A stretch of DNA of 64,000 nt from Nocardia nova SH22a (GCF_000523235.1 NZ_CP006850.1:4278001-4342000); one strand, 5' to 3'; counted from the first letter of the stretch, positions 51,195 through 61,071 are shown. Made by a program: numbers and translations. Notes: generated from the letters alone by a model not told the origin.

Positions 51195-52324
51195 CCGTGC
51201 CGCTGTCGGTACTCGACCTGTCCCCCATCAGCACCGGATCCACCGCACAGCAGGCGCTGCGCAACACCATCGATCTGGCTCGGCACGCCGAGGCGTGGGG
51301 GTATCGCCGATTCTGGGTCGCCGAACACCACTTCGTCGCGGTCGCCTCGTCCGCGCCCACCACACTGATCGCACTGATAGCAGCCGCCACTGAGACCATC
51401 CGGGTCGGATCGGCGGCCGTGCAGGTGGGTCACCACACCTCCGCGGCGGTCGTCGAGGCGTTCGGCACCATCGACGCACTGTATCCGGGCAGGCTCGATC
51501 TGGGACTGGGCCGCTCGGCCCACCGCCTCGCCGAGGTGCGCTCGGCCGGGGTGCCACCGGCTCCGGTTCCGGACCGGCCGACCCAGGTCCGCGACGGTGT
51601 CGTGATCCCGGCGCCGTTCAAATCGGAACGACTGCTCGATACCGCCCGGCTGGCCGCGAGTTTCGAGGCGCTGCAACTGCCGGGGACGCAACCGCTGGAC
51701 TACGGGCTGCAGGTCCGGGAAATCCGCGATCTGCTGAACGGGAACTACCGCAGCTCGAAAGATGTTGCGCTGCATGCCGTTCCCGGCGAGAACGCCGATG
51801 TCCAGGTGTGGCTGTTCGGTAGTTCGGCCGGTGAGAGCGCACAGCTCGCGGGACGGCTGGGACTGCCGTTCGCGGCCAATTATCACGTCTCCCCCGGCAC
51901 CGTCGTCGAAACCGTGGAAGCCTATCGTGCCGCGTTCCGGCCCTCCGCCCACCTCGAACGGCCGTATCTGGTGGTGTCGGCGGATGTGGTCGTCGCCGAC
52001 GACGATGCCACCGCGGCCCATCTGGCCTCGACCTACGGTCACTGGGTCTACAGCATCCGCAGCGGCGCCGGCGCCGCGGAATATCTCGACCCCGACACCG
52101 CGCCCGCGCTGACCGAGCAACAGCAGCGCCTGGTCCACGACCGGGTGACCACGCAGTTCGTCGGCGCGCCGGGCACGGTCGCCGAACGCCTGTCGGCGCT
52201 GCAGGAACTCACGGGCGCCGATGAACTGGTGATCACCAGCGTCACGCACAGCCACGAAGACCGGTTGCGCTCACACCGGCTGCTCGCCGCGGAATGGGGT
52301 CTGCCGCGGGCGAAGGCGGCCTGA
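51191..52324 (+). CDS. LLM class flavin-dependent oxidoreductase (MsnO8-like)
   Basis: A 377-aa member of the group with LSVLDLSPISTGSTAQQALRNTIDLARHAEAWGYRRFWVAEHH at the N-terminus, typical of MsnO8/alkane-type LLM oxidoreductases, and IRVGSAAVQVGHHTSAAVVEAFGTIDALYPGRLDLGLGRS. The chain ends in the usual TIM-barrel helices with an ELVITSVTHSHEDRLRS motif. ATGA overlap with the gene before it. Third oxygenase of the operon; no flavin reductase gene is in the window, so reductant must come from elsewhere. Confidence 0.9.
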   Translation: MTVPLSVLDLSPISTGSTAQQALRNTIDLARHAEAWGYRRFWVAEHHFVAVASSAPTTLIALIAAATETIRVGSAAVQVGHHTSAAVVEAFGTIDALYPGRLDLGLGRSAHRLAEVRSAGVPPAPVPDRPTQVRDGVVIPAPFKSERLLDTARLAASFEALQLPGTQPLDYGLQVREIRDLLNGNYRSSKDVALHAVPGENADVQVWLFGSSAGESAQLAGRLGLPFAANYHVSPGTVVETVEAYRAAFRPSAHLERPYLVVSADVVVADDDATAAHLASTYGHWVYSIRSGAGAAEYLDPDTAPALTEQQQRLVHDRVTTQFVGAPGTVAERLSALQELTGADELVITSVTHSHEDRLRSHRLLAAEWGLPRAKAA

Positions 52325-52343
52325 TCACACCTACAATGGACCG

Positions 52344-52964
52344 GTGAGTCCAGCGACAGCCAAGGCGACGGCCGCATTGACCGCCAAGGGCGCGGCCACC
52401 CGGCAGCGCATCATCGAGGGCGCGGCGGCGGAGATCCGCGCCCGCGGTGTCGCGGTGGCCACACTCGACGATGTCCGGGCACGCACCGGCACCTCGAAAA
52501 GCCAGCTGTTCCACTACTTCCCGGAGGGTAAGGAGCAACTGCTGCTGGCGGTGGCCCGGCACGAGGCCGACGCGGTACTGGCCGATCAGCAACCCCATCT
52601 CGGCGCCCTGGACTCCTGGGCGGCCTGGCAGCGGTGGCGTGATGTGGTGGTCGACCGCTACCGGCAGCAGGGGCAGTTCTGCCCGCTGTCGGTCCTGATG
52701 TCGGAACTCGGCCGCACCACCCCGGGTGCGCAGCAGGTCACCGCCGAACTCCTGCGGCAGTGGCACGGCGACATCGAGCGCGGTATCCGCACGATGCAGG
52801 CGGACGGGCGTATCGCGGGGCAGGTCGACCCGTACCGGGCGGCGGCCGCACTGCTCGCCGGTATCCAGGGTGGGGTGGGCATTCTGCTGGCCACCGGTGA
52901 CATCGGCTTCCTCGAGGCGGCGCTCGACACCGGAATCGCGGCCCTGCGCGAGGGCGCGGGCTGA
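52344..52964 (+). CDS. TetR family regulator (leaderless message likely)
   Basis: A 206-aa TetR protein; the HTH spans about residues 20-65 (ATRQRIIEGAAAEIRARGVAVATLDDVRARTGTSKSQLFHYFPEGKEQLL). The C-terminal half has the TetR_C pattern with CPLSVLMSELGRTTPGAQQV, like LmrA/YxaF-type regulators. GTG sits six bases after a TACAAT -10 box (52332-52337), leaving no leader. It follows the LLM operon by 19 bp and may control that operon or an unlinked target; its own promoter allows separate expression. Confidence 0.87.
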   Translation: MSPATAKATAALTAKGAATRQRIIEGAAAEIRARGVAVATLDDVRARTGTSKSQLFHYFPEGKEQLLLAVARHEADAVLADQQPHLGALDSWAAWQRWRDVVVDRYRQQGQFCPLSVLMSELGRTTPGAQQVTAELLRQWHGDIERGIRTMQADGRIAGQVDPYRAAAALLAGIQGGVGILLATGDIGFLEAALDTGIAALREGAG

Positions 52965-53121
52965 GCGGACGACACGCACCGATGTCCGGGTTGCCGGAGT
53001 TGCTCGATTGCAACTGTTCCGGTGACACGACGCGCGACAGGCGGTGCGACGATATTGTTTGAGGCATTGCCGCCGCGCGAACGGCGTCGCGGCGGGGGTG
53101 CACTAGTGAGCGGGGCCGGTT

Positions 53122-54255
53122 ATGCGATCATCCAAACCCACCAGTCATCCACCGGCACACCGTGTTCCCGGGAGCGAACACCGCGCCGGTGGCGTGTCCC
53201 GCGATGCCGCCCGGCGCGCGCGGTCCGCGACCGGTGCCACCCCGGGGATGCGGGATGCCGGTGAACTGCTCGCCGACGCCCGCGCCGCGATCTCCCCCGT
53301 ACTGCGCGCCGCGGTCGCCACCCTGGGCCACCCGCTCGACCGCATGGCCGGATACCACTTCGGCTGGTGCGACGCCGAGGGCAGGCTGCGAACCGGTACG
53401 CACGGCAAGGGCCTGCGTCCCGCCCTGACCCTGGCGGCCGCGACGGCGTGCGGCGGATCGGTGCCCGATGCCGTGCACGCGGGGGCCGCCGTGGAACTGC
53501 TGCACAACTTCTCGCTGGTGCACGACGACGTGATGGACGCCGATCCGCTGCGTCACGGACGGCCCACGGTCTGGCGGGTCTGGGGGCCGACGAATGCCAC
53601 GCTGCTCGGAGATGCCTTGCAGGCCTTGGCCTTCGCCGTACTCTCCGACGGCGGCGTCCCCGAACACGCCGGCGCCGCGGCGATCATCCGGCTGGCCCGC
53701 ACCACCGCCACTCTCTGCCACGGCCAGTATCAGGACTGCGATTTCGAGACCCGGCCCGACGTCAGTGTCGAGGACTACCTGTCCATGGCCGCGGGCAAGA
53801 CCGCGGTGCTGCTGGGATGCTCGTGCGCCCTGGGCGGGTTGTGCGCGGGCGCCGATTCCCGGACCGTGGCCGCGCTCAACACCTTCGGCCGCAATCTGGG
53901 CCTGGCGTTCCAGCTCGTCGACGACGCCATCGACATCTGGGGTGATCCGGTGGTCACCGGCAAACCCCGCTACAGCGATCTGCGGGCGCACAAGCGGTCG
54001 TTCCCGATCGTGTGCGCGCTGAACTCCGGTACCCCGGCGGGCGACGAACTGGCCCGGATGTACCGGGAACCGGATCCGATGACGGAGGCCGACGCCGAGC
54101 ACGCCGCGGAACTGGTCGCCGCGGCGGGCGGGCGCGACCGCACCCAGCAGCGGGCCGATCAGGCCCTGCGGGCGGCGCTGACCAGCCTGCCCGCGGACCT
54201 GGCCTCCGGCGACCTCAGCACCCTCGCACACGTTGTGGTGCAACGTAATCGGTGA
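53122..54255 (+). CDS. polyprenyl (geranylgeranyl/farnesyl) diphosphate synthase
   Basis: A 377-aa trans-prenyltransferase that condenses IPP with allylic diphosphates. The first Asp-rich motif is HDDVMDADPLRHG (DDxxD), the second is FQLVDDAIDIWGDP, and GKGLRPALTLAAA and Lys/Thr in AAGKTAVLLGCSCALGG complete the pocket. The first 50 residues form an Arg/Ala-rich extension; the ATG at residue 43 (MRDAGELL) could be the true start. GGGGCCGG lies before the first ATG. No terpene cyclase or carotenoid gene is adjacent, so the product is open. Confidence 0.9.
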   Translation: MRSSKPTSHPPAHRVPGSEHRAGGVSRDAARRARSATGATPGMRDAGELLADARAAISPVLRAAVATLGHPLDRMAGYHFGWCDAEGRLRTGTHGKGLRPALTLAAATACGGSVPDAVHAGAAVELLHNFSLVHDDVMDADPLRHGRPTVWRVWGPTNATLLGDALQALAFAVLSDGGVPEHAGAAAIIRLARTTATLCHGQYQDCDFETRPDVSVEDYLSMAAGKTAVLLGCSCALGGLCAGADSRTVAALNTFGRNLGLAFQLVDDAIDIWGDPVVTGKPRYSDLRAHKRSFPIVCALNSGTPAGDELARMYREPDPMTEADAEHAAELVAAAGGRDRTQQRADQALRAALTSLPADLASGDLSTLAHVVVQRNR

Positions 54256-54277
54256 CGGTGAGGCCGCCGGAGCGCGG

Positions 54278-56185
54278 TCACTTCCGCCCGGCGCTGCGCC
54301 GTCCCAGCAGGACCGCGCCGCAGACCAGCGCGATCACGACGATCACCCCGGCGATCCCGACGACGAGGACCGTCGCCGACGGGCCGCCGTCCGGCGTGTC
54401 CTCCCTGTCGGCCATGGTCATCCCGGGCCCGGCCACCGCCGTGCCGGACGAGGTGGCTTTTTCACCGAATGTGCCGTCGGGGACGGCGGATTCGTATCGG
54501 GGGCCGGGCTCGGACGTGCCCGACACGGTCAGATCGAGGTGGATCGGGACCGGGCCACCGGCTCCTTCGGTGTGCGAGGGACCGAGCGACACCGCGATGT
54601 AGTACCAACCGGCGAGACTCTGGTCCTTGCCGTTGCTGGGGCCGGAGTTGCGATTGTCGTATCGCACCGGCACGGTCGCCAGGGCGGGATCATTGGCGGG
54701 CAACGTGTGCGCGCTGCCGGTGTAGCTGGTGAAGTCGCGGTCGATCTTCTCGCGTATAGGCGAATACAGCGTGGTCGTCGTCACGGAGACCGCGTCGACG
54801 CCGTGTTCGCCGGTCTCCGCCAAGCGCACCCGGTAGGCCAGACCCTGTCCCCAGTCCAGCGCGACCCGGTAGAACACGAACTCGCCGCGTTGCAGAGTGT
54901 CGGAGTAGCTGCCTGAGCCGTCCAGAGTCGCTGCGGCATTGAACGATCCACCCCCGGCGACCGGAGTCGCGGCACCGCTGGGTTCGGTGAAGGCGGTCGG
55001 CGTGGTGGATGACGGCGCGCCCGGGTCCGTGGCCGCCGGTTCGATACCGAACAGCAGTTCCATCGGCACCCGCTGCGGCATGTTGTCGGCGACACCGTGC
55101 CATTCGGGTGCGAAGTAGTAGCGGCCGCCGCCTCGGCACTTGTCGGCGTTCTCGTTGCGGCCCGACTTCCGCTGTGTGGCACCGTCCCAGGATTTGGCGA
55201 CCGTCAGGGCCACACCGTCACTGGTGTTGACCACCTGCTCGAATTGGAAGACGTTGCAGTCTCTGCCGTCCTCGCCGTAGACCCGGAGATAGAGGACGCT
55301 GTTGTCGTTGTCGAGTTGTTTCTGCCGTACGTGCGGAAAGGCCACCGTCGCACTGAAGTACGCCATCGCGCCCTCGGGGACGTCCATCGCGTAGTACTTC
55401 GTTCCACGCTGATCGATGGTGTCCAGATACTGGCCGGGGGTGGCGACCGGAGCGTCCCGATAGCCCGGGGTTCCGGTGATCGGTGTGCCGATCGGCTTGT
55501 AACTGCGCAGCGCGGCCTGGCCGACCCGGGGCAGGACGCGTTCGAGGGACTTGCCGTCCACCGCGTCGGTGTAGGTGCCGCCGGTCTTCTGTGCGACGCA
55601 GGTCAATTGCTTGCGTGAGCTCTCGTCGACCCCGAACCCGATGGCGTGCACGATGATCTTGGCGCCCTGGCGATTCAACTCCTGCGCCACCTCGCACGGA
55701 TCGGGCGGCGCGCAGGTGTCCTCACCGTCGGACACGAGCACGATCGAGCGCGGGCCGGATGCCGGAAGTTCCTTCGCCGCCGCGCGCAACGACTCTCCGA
55801 TGGGTGTGTACCCGCGGGCCGTGATGCCGTCGACCGCTGAGCTCAGGCCGGGCTTGTCGATCGTCGAGGGTGCGCGCAGGGTCAGCACATCCCGGCACCC
55901 CGCGACCTTCTCGGCGTCGGAATTGCCCGTGGCGGTGCCGTAGACCGACAGGCCCACCTTCGATTCGGCCGGCGCCGCATCGATGAAGCTGTGCACGGCG
56001 GCCTTCGCTGCGTCCATTTTGGTGCCACCGCCGGGATCGGCCGCCTGCATCGACCCCGACGCGTCCAGTACGAGCATCGTGGGCGCGTACTCCGGCTGCT
56101 GTTGCTGGGCCTGCACCGGCACCGCGGTCAACACCACCGCGGCCGCTGTGACGCCCGCCGCCAGCAGCCCTCTCAAACTCGACAT
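54278..56185 (-). CDS. secreted VWA-domain protein with C-terminal membrane anchor
   Basis: A 635-aa protein: a signal peptide (RGLLAAGVTAAAVVLTAVPVQAQ), then a von Willebrand A domain (about residues 30-215) with the metal-site motif DASGSMQ and the later VSDGEDT, then two beta-rich jelly-roll-like regions (about 230-395 and 420-580), and a C-terminal transmembrane helix (ATVLVVGIAGVIVVIALVCGAVLLG) with an Arg/Lys end. Such proteins sit on the outer face of the inner membrane and mediate protein-protein contact via Mg2+/Ca2+ at the MIDAS. GGAGAGAA precedes the ATG. Convergent with the prenyl synthase. Confidence 0.88.
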   Translation of the reverse strand: MSSLRGLLAAGVTAAAVVLTAVPVQAQQQQPEYAPTMLVLDASGSMQAADPGGGTKMDAAKAAVHSFIDAAPAESKVGLSVYGTATGNSDAEKVAGCRDVLTLRAPSTIDKPGLSSAVDGITARGYTPIGESLRAAAKELPASGPRSIVLVSDGEDTCAPPDPCEVAQELNRQGAKIIVHAIGFGVDESSRKQLTCVAQKTGGTYTDAVDGKSLERVLPRVGQAALRSYKPIGTPITGTPGYRDAPVATPGQYLDTIDQRGTKYYAMDVPEGAMAYFSATVAFPHVRQKQLDNDNSVLYLRVYGEDGRDCNVFQFEQVVNTSDGVALTVAKSWDGATQRKSGRNENADKCRGGGRYYFAPEWHGVADNMPQRVPMELLFGIEPAATDPGAPSSTTPTAFTEPSGAATPVAGGGSFNAAATLDGSGSYSDTLQRGEFVFYRVALDWGQGLAYRVRLAETGEHGVDAVSVTTTTLYSPIREKIDRDFTSYTGSAHTLPANDPALATVPVRYDNRNSGPSNGKDQSLAGWYYIAVSLGPSHTEGAGGPVPIHLDLTVSGTSEPGPRYESAVPDGTFGEKATSSGTAVAGPGMTMADREDTPDGGPSATVLVVGIAGVIVVIALVCGAVLLGRRSAGRK

Positions 56186-56273
56186 TTCTCTCCATTCCGA
56201 CATCTACAAGATCAGTAAGACATATCCGGCGGTGATCGCGGCGTTATCGTCCGGGTGGGCTATAACTTGCTGC

Positions 56274-56960
56274 ATGGGAAAGTCCGGTGAGCACAATCGC
56301 AGTCCGGCCGAGGCGCCGTCGATGGCGCGGAGCTCCCTGCTGCGGGAACTGCCCACCACCGAGCGCGGCCTGCGCACCCGCTCGGCGCTGATCGCCGCGG
56401 CGCGCCGGGTCTTCGAGACCAGCGGCTATCTGGACACCCGCCTGGTCGATATCACCACCGCGGCGCACTGCTCGTCCGGCACCTTCTACACCTACTTCTC
56501 CAGCAAGGAGGAGATCTTCGCGGCCGTCCTCGAACTCGCCCAGGAGGACATGCTGCATCCGGGAATGCCGCATGTTCCCGAGGCCGACGATCCGGCCGCG
56601 GTCGTGGCCGCCAGCAATCGCGCCTACTTCGAGGCCTACGAACGCAATGCGAAACTGATGGGCCTGCTGGAACAGGTCGCGAACATCGACCCCGAATTCC
56701 GGGTGCTGCGGCAGCGCCGCGCGGAGGCCTTCGTCGATCGCAACGCGCGCAGTATCGAGTCGCTGCAACGGCGAGGACTCGCCGATATCGGCCTGGATCC
56801 CGTGCTGGCCTCGCGCGCGCTGTCGGGCATGGTCAGCCGATTGGCGTTCGGCCATTTCGTCGCCGGTGACGACGCGGATCCGGGGGTCGACATCGACGCG
56901 CTGACCCGCACCGCCACCCGGCTCTGGGTGAACGCGTTGCGCATACCCGACAAATCCTGA
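56274..56960 (+). CDS. TetR family regulator (leaderless message likely)
   Basis: A 228-aa TetR protein with a 30-residue extension before the HTH (LRTRSALIAAARRVFETSGYLDTRLVDITTAAHCSSGTFYTYFSSKEEIF). The ligand domain has an LMGLLEQVANIDPEFRVLRQRR segment common in this actinobacterial TetR group. A TATAAC box at 56261-56266 is seven bases before the ATG, so the transcript should start at or next to the ATG. It is directly upstream of the SDR-ACAD-SDR operon and probably regulates it through the repeats at 56993-57062. Confidence 0.88.
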   Translation: MGKSGEHNRSPAEAPSMARSSLLRELPTTERGLRTRSALIAAARRVFETSGYLDTRLVDITTAAHCSSGTFYTYFSSKEEIFAAVLELAQEDMLHPGMPHVPEADDPAAVVAASNRAYFEAYERNAKLMGLLEQVANIDPEFRVLRQRRAEAFVDRNARSIESLQRRGLADIGLDPVLASRALSGMVSRLAFGHFVAGDDADPGVDIDALTRTATRLWVNALRIPDKS

Positions 56961-56992
56961 CCCGTACCTGCTACAACAGCCAGGTAGGACGC

Positions 56993-57062
56993 TCGCGGAC
57001 GAACAGAATTGAACTTGACGTCGACCTCAACTACGGTGAGATGACGATTCGCGGACGAACAG
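56993..57062. promoter_or_regulatory. direct repeats and palindrome before the SDR-ACAD-SDR operon
   Basis: The 14-base sequence TCGCGGACGAACAG occurs at 56993-57006 and again at 57049-57062, 56 bp apart. Between them lies TTGACGTCGACCTCAA (57015-57030), an inverted TTGA/TCAA repeat around TCGA. This arrangement in the gap between the TetR gene and the operon marks a control region. Confidence 0.55.
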
Positions 57063-57072
57063 GGGTACGCCA

Positions 57073-57891
57073 GTGCAGGTTGCGGAGAAGGTGGCCATCG
57101 TGACCGGCGGAGCGGGCGGGATCGGCAGCGCGATCGCCACCCGGCTCGCCGAGGCCGGGGCGCGGGTGCTCATCGCCGATATCGACGACGACGCGGCGAA
57201 GACGGTGGCCGACGGGATCGCGGCGGCCCATCCGGGCGCATGTCTCGGGGTCGGCGCCGACGTCTCCGATCCGGACGCCATCGCCGGGCTCATCGCCACC
57301 GCGCAACGCTCCTTCGGGCCCGTCGACCTCTACTTCGCGAACGCCGGAATCGCCGGTGCGGTCGGACTCGACATCGCCGAGGCCGAGTGGGACCGATCCT
57401 TCGACGTGAACGTGCGCGCCCACATCCGCGCCGCGAAACAACTCGTCCCGGGATGGATCGAACGCGGCACGGGCTATTTCGTCAGCACCGCGTCCGCGGC
57501 CGGACTGCTCACCCAGATCGGTTCGGCCACCTATTCGGTCACCAAACACGCCGCGGTGGGATTCGCCGAGTGGCTGTCGATCACCTACGGCGACAAAGGG
57601 ATCCGGGTCAGCTGCCTGTGCCCGATGGGCGTCGAGACTCCCCTGCTCTACGCCGGGCGCGATTCCGGTGACGCCCTCGGCGAGGTGTCCACCCGCGCGG
57701 TCACCGCGGCGGGCGCGGTCCTCACCCCTGCTGAGGTCGCCGAGGTGGTGCTGGCCGCGGTCGAGGCCGAGCAGTTCTTGATCCTGCCGCATCCGGACGT
57801 GCTCGAGATGTACCGGCGCAAGGGCTCCGACTACGACCGCTGGCTCAGCGGAATGCGCCGCTACCAGCGCGGCCTGCTCGGCGAGAACTGA
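57073..57891 (+). CDS. short-chain dehydrogenase/reductase
   Basis: A 272-aa classical SDR: cofactor loop TGGAGGIG (residues 11-18), Asp in LIADID indicating NAD(H) preference, NAG in FANAGIAG, catalytic Ser in STASAAG and YSVTKHA with the Tyr-x-x-x-Lys. The C-terminal 80 residues contain a [12 protein letters not shown] loop. It likely oxidises or reduces a hydroxyacyl-CoA or alcohol intermediate. Starts at GTG, 12 bases after the second direct repeat. First gene of a three-gene operon with the dehydrogenase and second SDR. Confidence 0.93.
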   Translation: MQVAEKVAIVTGGAGGIGSAIATRLAEAGARVLIADIDDDAAKTVADGIAAAHPGACLGVGADVSDPDAIAGLIATAQRSFGPVDLYFANAGIAGAVGLDIAEAEWDRSFDVNVRAHIRAAKQLVPGWIERGTGYFVSTASAAGLLTQIGSATYSVTKHAAVGFAEWLSITYGDKGIRVSCLCPMGVETPLLYAGRDSGDALGEVSTRAVTAAGAVLTPAEVAEVVLAAVEAEQFLILPHPDVLEMYRRKGSDYDRWLSGMRRYQRGLLGEN

Positions 57892-57928
57892 AGCCCGGCA
57901 CCACATTCCACGACGATCAGGAGATCAC

Positions 57929-59152
57929 ATGTCGATGTTCGACCTGTCCGAGCGGGCCGAGGACTACCGCACCCGGCTGCTGGAGTTCATGGACTCGCAC
58001 GTCTATCCGGCCGAGGCCGTGTACGACGAGCAGATGCGGGACGCGGGTGATCCGCACTTCCAGCCGCCGATCCTCGAGGAACTGAAGGCCGAGGCGCAGC
58101 GGCGCGGACTGTGGAATCTGTTCCATCCCTATCCGGAATGGGGTCCGGGACTGACCAATCTCGAATACGCGCCGCTGGCCGAGATCATGGGGCGCAGCCA
58201 CCTGGCTCCGGAGGCGTGCAACTGCAACGCGCCCGACACCGGAAATATGGAGGTGTTCACCCTCTTCGGCACCGAGGAGCACCACGAGAAGTACCTGAAG
58301 CCGCTGCTGGCGGGCACCATCCGCTCGGCCTTCGCGATGACCGAGCCCGCGGTGGCCAGCTCCGACGCCACCAATGTCGAGCTGTCGATGGTCCGCGACG
58401 GTGACGAATACGTTCTCAACGGCCGCAAGTGGTTCGCCTCCAACGCCCTGCACCCCCACTGCACCGTGCTCATCGTCATGGGCAAGACCGATCCCGACGC
58501 CGCGCCGCACCGGCAGCAGTCGATGATGGTCGTGCCGATCGACGCACCGGGTGTCACCGTGCTGCGCGGACTGCCGGTATTCGGCTATCAGGACCGCGAA
58601 GGCCACGCCGAGATCGACTTCGACAATGTCCGGGTGCCGGTCACCGACGTGTTGAAGGGCGAGGGCGAGGGATTCGCGATCAGTCAGGCGCGTCTCGGCC
58701 CGGGGCGCATCCACCACTGCATGCGCGCGATCGGAATGGCCGAGCGCGCACTGGAATTGCTGTGCCGCCGCGCGAGCACCCGGATCGCCTTCGGCAAACC
58801 CATCGCCGCGAACGCCAACATCCAGGACTGGATCGCCGAGGCCCGCATCGATATCGAGATGATCCGGCTGCTGACGCTCAAGACCGCCTATCTGATGGAC
58901 ACCGTCGGCAACAAGGAAGCGCGCACCGAGATCGCGGCCATCAAGGTGGCCGCGCCGCAGATCGCGCTGAAGATCGTCGACCGCGCCATCCAGGTGCACG
59001 GCGGCGCCGGTGTCACCGACGACTTCCCGCTCGCGATGGCCTGGGCCCACCTGCGCACCCTGCGACTGGCCGACGGACCCGACGAGGTGCACAAGCGCAC
59101 GATCGCCCGCCAGGAACTGCGCAAGTACCGAGATGTGAAGGCGGGCAACTGA
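57929..59152 (+). CDS. acyl-CoA dehydrogenase
   Basis: A 407-aa flavoprotein that introduces the alpha,beta double bond in acyl-CoAs. FAD/substrate motifs are [15 protein letters not shown] and [52 protein letters not shown] and [44 protein letters not shown] mark the C-terminal domain. In this subgroup, similar to human ACAD10/11-like enzymes, the catalytic base differs from classic VLCAD. AGGAGATCAC precedes the ATG. It lies 37 bp after the first SDR. Confidence 0.93.
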   Translation: MSMFDLSERAEDYRTRLLEFMDSHVYPAEAVYDEQMRDAGDPHFQPPILEELKAEAQRRGLWNLFHPYPEWGPGLTNLEYAPLAEIMGRSHLAPEACNCNAPDTGNMEVFTLFGTEEHHEKYLKPLLAGTIRSAFAMTEPAVASSDATNVELSMVRDGDEYVLNGRKWFASNALHPHCTVLIVMGKTDPDAAPHRQQSMMVVPIDAPGVTVLRGLPVFGYQDREGHAEIDFDNVRVPVTDVLKGEGEGFAISQARLGPGRIHHCMRAIGMAERALELLCRRASTRIAFGKPIAANANIQDWIAEARIDIEMIRLLTLKTAYLMDTVGNKEARTEIAAIKVAAPQIALKIVDRAIQVHGGAGVTDDFPLAMAWAHLRTLRLADGPDEVHKRTIARQELRKYRDVKAGN

Positions 59153-59153
59153 T

Positions 59154-59924
59154 ATGACGTCGGCGGATCTGACCGGACGCACCGCGATCGTCACCGGCGC
59201 CTCGCGCGGTATCGGGCTCGCGACCGCACAGGCCCTCGCCGCGGCCGGGGCGAATGTGGTACTCACCGCCCGCGAACAGGCCTCGGCCGAGGCCGCCGCG
59301 GCCCAGGTGCCGGGAACCGCGGTGGGCGTCGGCGCGCACGCGGTGGACGAACCGGCCGCGCGGGCGTGTGTCGACCTCGCCCTCGACCGGTTCGGCAGCG
59401 TCGACATCCTGGTCAACAACGCCGCGACCAATCCGGCGTTCGGTCCGGTCACCGACCAGGATCACGGGCGGTTCGCGAAGATCTTCGATGTGAACCTGTG
59501 GGCGCCGATCCTGTGGACCTCACTGGTGGCGAAGGCGTGGATGAGTGAGCACGGTGGCGCGATCGTGAACACGGCCTCGATCGGCGGAATGGCATTCGAG
59601 GCGAATCTGGGCCTGTACAACGCGTCCAAGGCCGCCCTCATCCACCTCACCAAACAGATGGCGCTGGAGCTGTCGCCGACCGTGCGGGTCAACGCGGTCG
59701 CCCCCGGAGTGGTACGCACCAAACTGGCCGAGGCGCTCTGGCGCGAACACGAGACGGCCGTCGCACAAGCGACGGCGCTGGAGCGGATCGGGGAACCCGA
59801 GGACATCGCCGCGGCCATCGCGTTCCTGGTCTCCGACGCCGCGAACTGGGTCACCGGCGAGGTGATGGTGCTCGACGGCGGTCAGCGGCTGGGGCACCCG
59901 GCGGGATTCCGGTCGATGCGATGA
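59154..59924 (+). CDS. short-chain dehydrogenase/reductase (3-oxoacyl-ACP reductase-like)
   Basis: A 256-aa SDR. TGASRGIG cofactor loop, NNAATNPAF, catalytic Ser in NTASIGG and YNASKAALIHL. The end has the FabG-type EPEDIAAAIAFLVSDAANWVTGEVMVLDGGQRLG. It starts one base after the dehydrogenase stop, so it is the third gene of the same operon. With the acyl-CoA dehydrogenase and the first SDR it can carry out steps of a beta-oxidation-like pathway; the substrate is not evident. Confidence 0.93.
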   Translation: MTSADLTGRTAIVTGASRGIGLATAQALAAAGANVVLTAREQASAEAAAAQVPGTAVGVGAHAVDEPAARACVDLALDRFGSVDILVNNAATNPAFGPVTDQDHGRFAKIFDVNLWAPILWTSLVAKAWMSEHGGAIVNTASIGGMAFEANLGLYNASKAALIHLTKQMALELSPTVRVNAVAPGVVRTKLAEALWREHETAVAQATALERIGEPEDIAAAIAFLVSDAANWVTGEVMVLDGGQRLGHPAGFRSMR

Positions 59925-59931
59925 GCGTGCC

Positions 59932-60918
59932 TCATCGAGGCACCCGTTGGGCGATCGACATCACCTCGGCGGCGGGGCGGCGCGGCGTGTGCGGTAGCGG
60001 CGCGGCGCCCGAAGCCATCCAGCCCACCCGGACCATGGTCTGCGGGTGAGCGCATTCGGACAGGACGCGGCGACGCAGCTCGGCACGCAGATCGCGCATG
60101 CCCAGCGGTTCGGACTGCAGACTCGTCGACAGTCCCAGGGCCGTCGCCGACAGCAGCAGCGCGCTGGCGGCCTCACCCGCGCGCACCCGGGCGTACCGGT
60201 CGTCGTCGAGTGTGCACAGCACCAGCCATTCGGCGGCCTCCGGCACGGTCGCCAGGTCGGCCAGCTCCGGTGAGGTGAACACGCGCTGCCCGATCTCGTC
60301 GTCGGTTCGCGGGAGCGGGGTGTTGGCGGCGGGCACACCGTCGCACGTCCCGTGCCGCCCGCTCCAGGCCGTCAGCTCGCGGCGATAGGCCGGATCGGCG
60401 GCGTGCCGCGACGCCGCGGTCCGGGCGGCCGCGGCGAGTTCCGGACGCAATGTCTGCGGTACCTGCCGGGCCGCCACACCGAAGTCGCGGACACTTCCGG
60501 AGATCTCGCGCACACATGCCTGCGGCACCGGCCGCGAGCTGTACCGGCGGCGATCGGATTGCCGCCGGCCGATCGCCGCGGCCAGTTCGATATCGCGCGG
60601 CGACGGACACCGCGGGACGAGGTCGATCACCGCGAGGTGCCCCGGATCGGCGTCGTCGGGCAGATAGGTCACCTCCGCCGCCCAGCCCAGCATGCCCAGT
60701 GCCACCCGCATGTGATGCAGCGCGGCGCCACAGCTCATCAGCAGGGCGCGCTGCACCGGATCGGTCACGGCCAGATGCCGGGCGTCGTCGGCGTACAGAT
60801 GGATGCGCTCGGCCCGCAGCACCCACCGCCACGGCTGGGTGTTGTGCACCGACGGCGCGCGCACGGCCAGGTCCACGGCGTCGGCGAAGACATCGGTGAT
60901 CGAGGTGGCGACTGTCAT
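59932..60918 (-). CDS. Acg-family nitroreductase-like protein
   Basis: A 328-aa protein of the Acg/Rv3127 group, duplicated nitroreductase fold proteins tied to dormancy and FMN sequestration in mycobacteria. Signatures are VDLAVRAPSVHNTQPWRWVL, MSCGAALHHMRVALGMLGWAAEV, RRQSDRRRYSSRPVP and a SALLLSATALGLSTSLQSEPLG segment. The ATG used gives the family's usual start (about ten residues before the first helix). Convergent with the SDR operon. In mycobacteria such genes belong to the DosR regulon; no DosR box could be confirmed here. Confidence 0.9.
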   Translation of the reverse strand: MTVATSITDVFADAVDLAVRAPSVHNTQPWRWVLRAERIHLYADDARHLAVTDPVQRALLMSCGAALHHMRVALGMLGWAAEVTYLPDDADPGHLAVIDLVPRCPSPRDIELAAAIGRRQSDRRRYSSRPVPQACVREISGSVRDFGVAARQVPQTLRPELAAAARTAASRHAADPAYRRELTAWSGRHGTCDGVPAANTPLPRTDDEIGQRVFTSPELADLATVPEAAEWLVLCTLDDDRYARVRAGEAASALLLSATALGLSTSLQSEPLGMRDLRAELRRRVLSECAHPQTMVRVGWMASGAAPLPHTPRRPAAEVMSIAQRVPR

Positions 60919-61071
60919 GGTGCCGGTTCTGCCTTTCGAACATCGCACGGGTGATGCGGGTCGATGCACACCCCCGGATCTCGCTCGTGGAATCGACCCC
61001 TCACCAGTTCAACCGCCGACGACGGCCGCGAGTTTCGTAATAGTTCACAAAGATCGGCCCGGTCGATTCGG

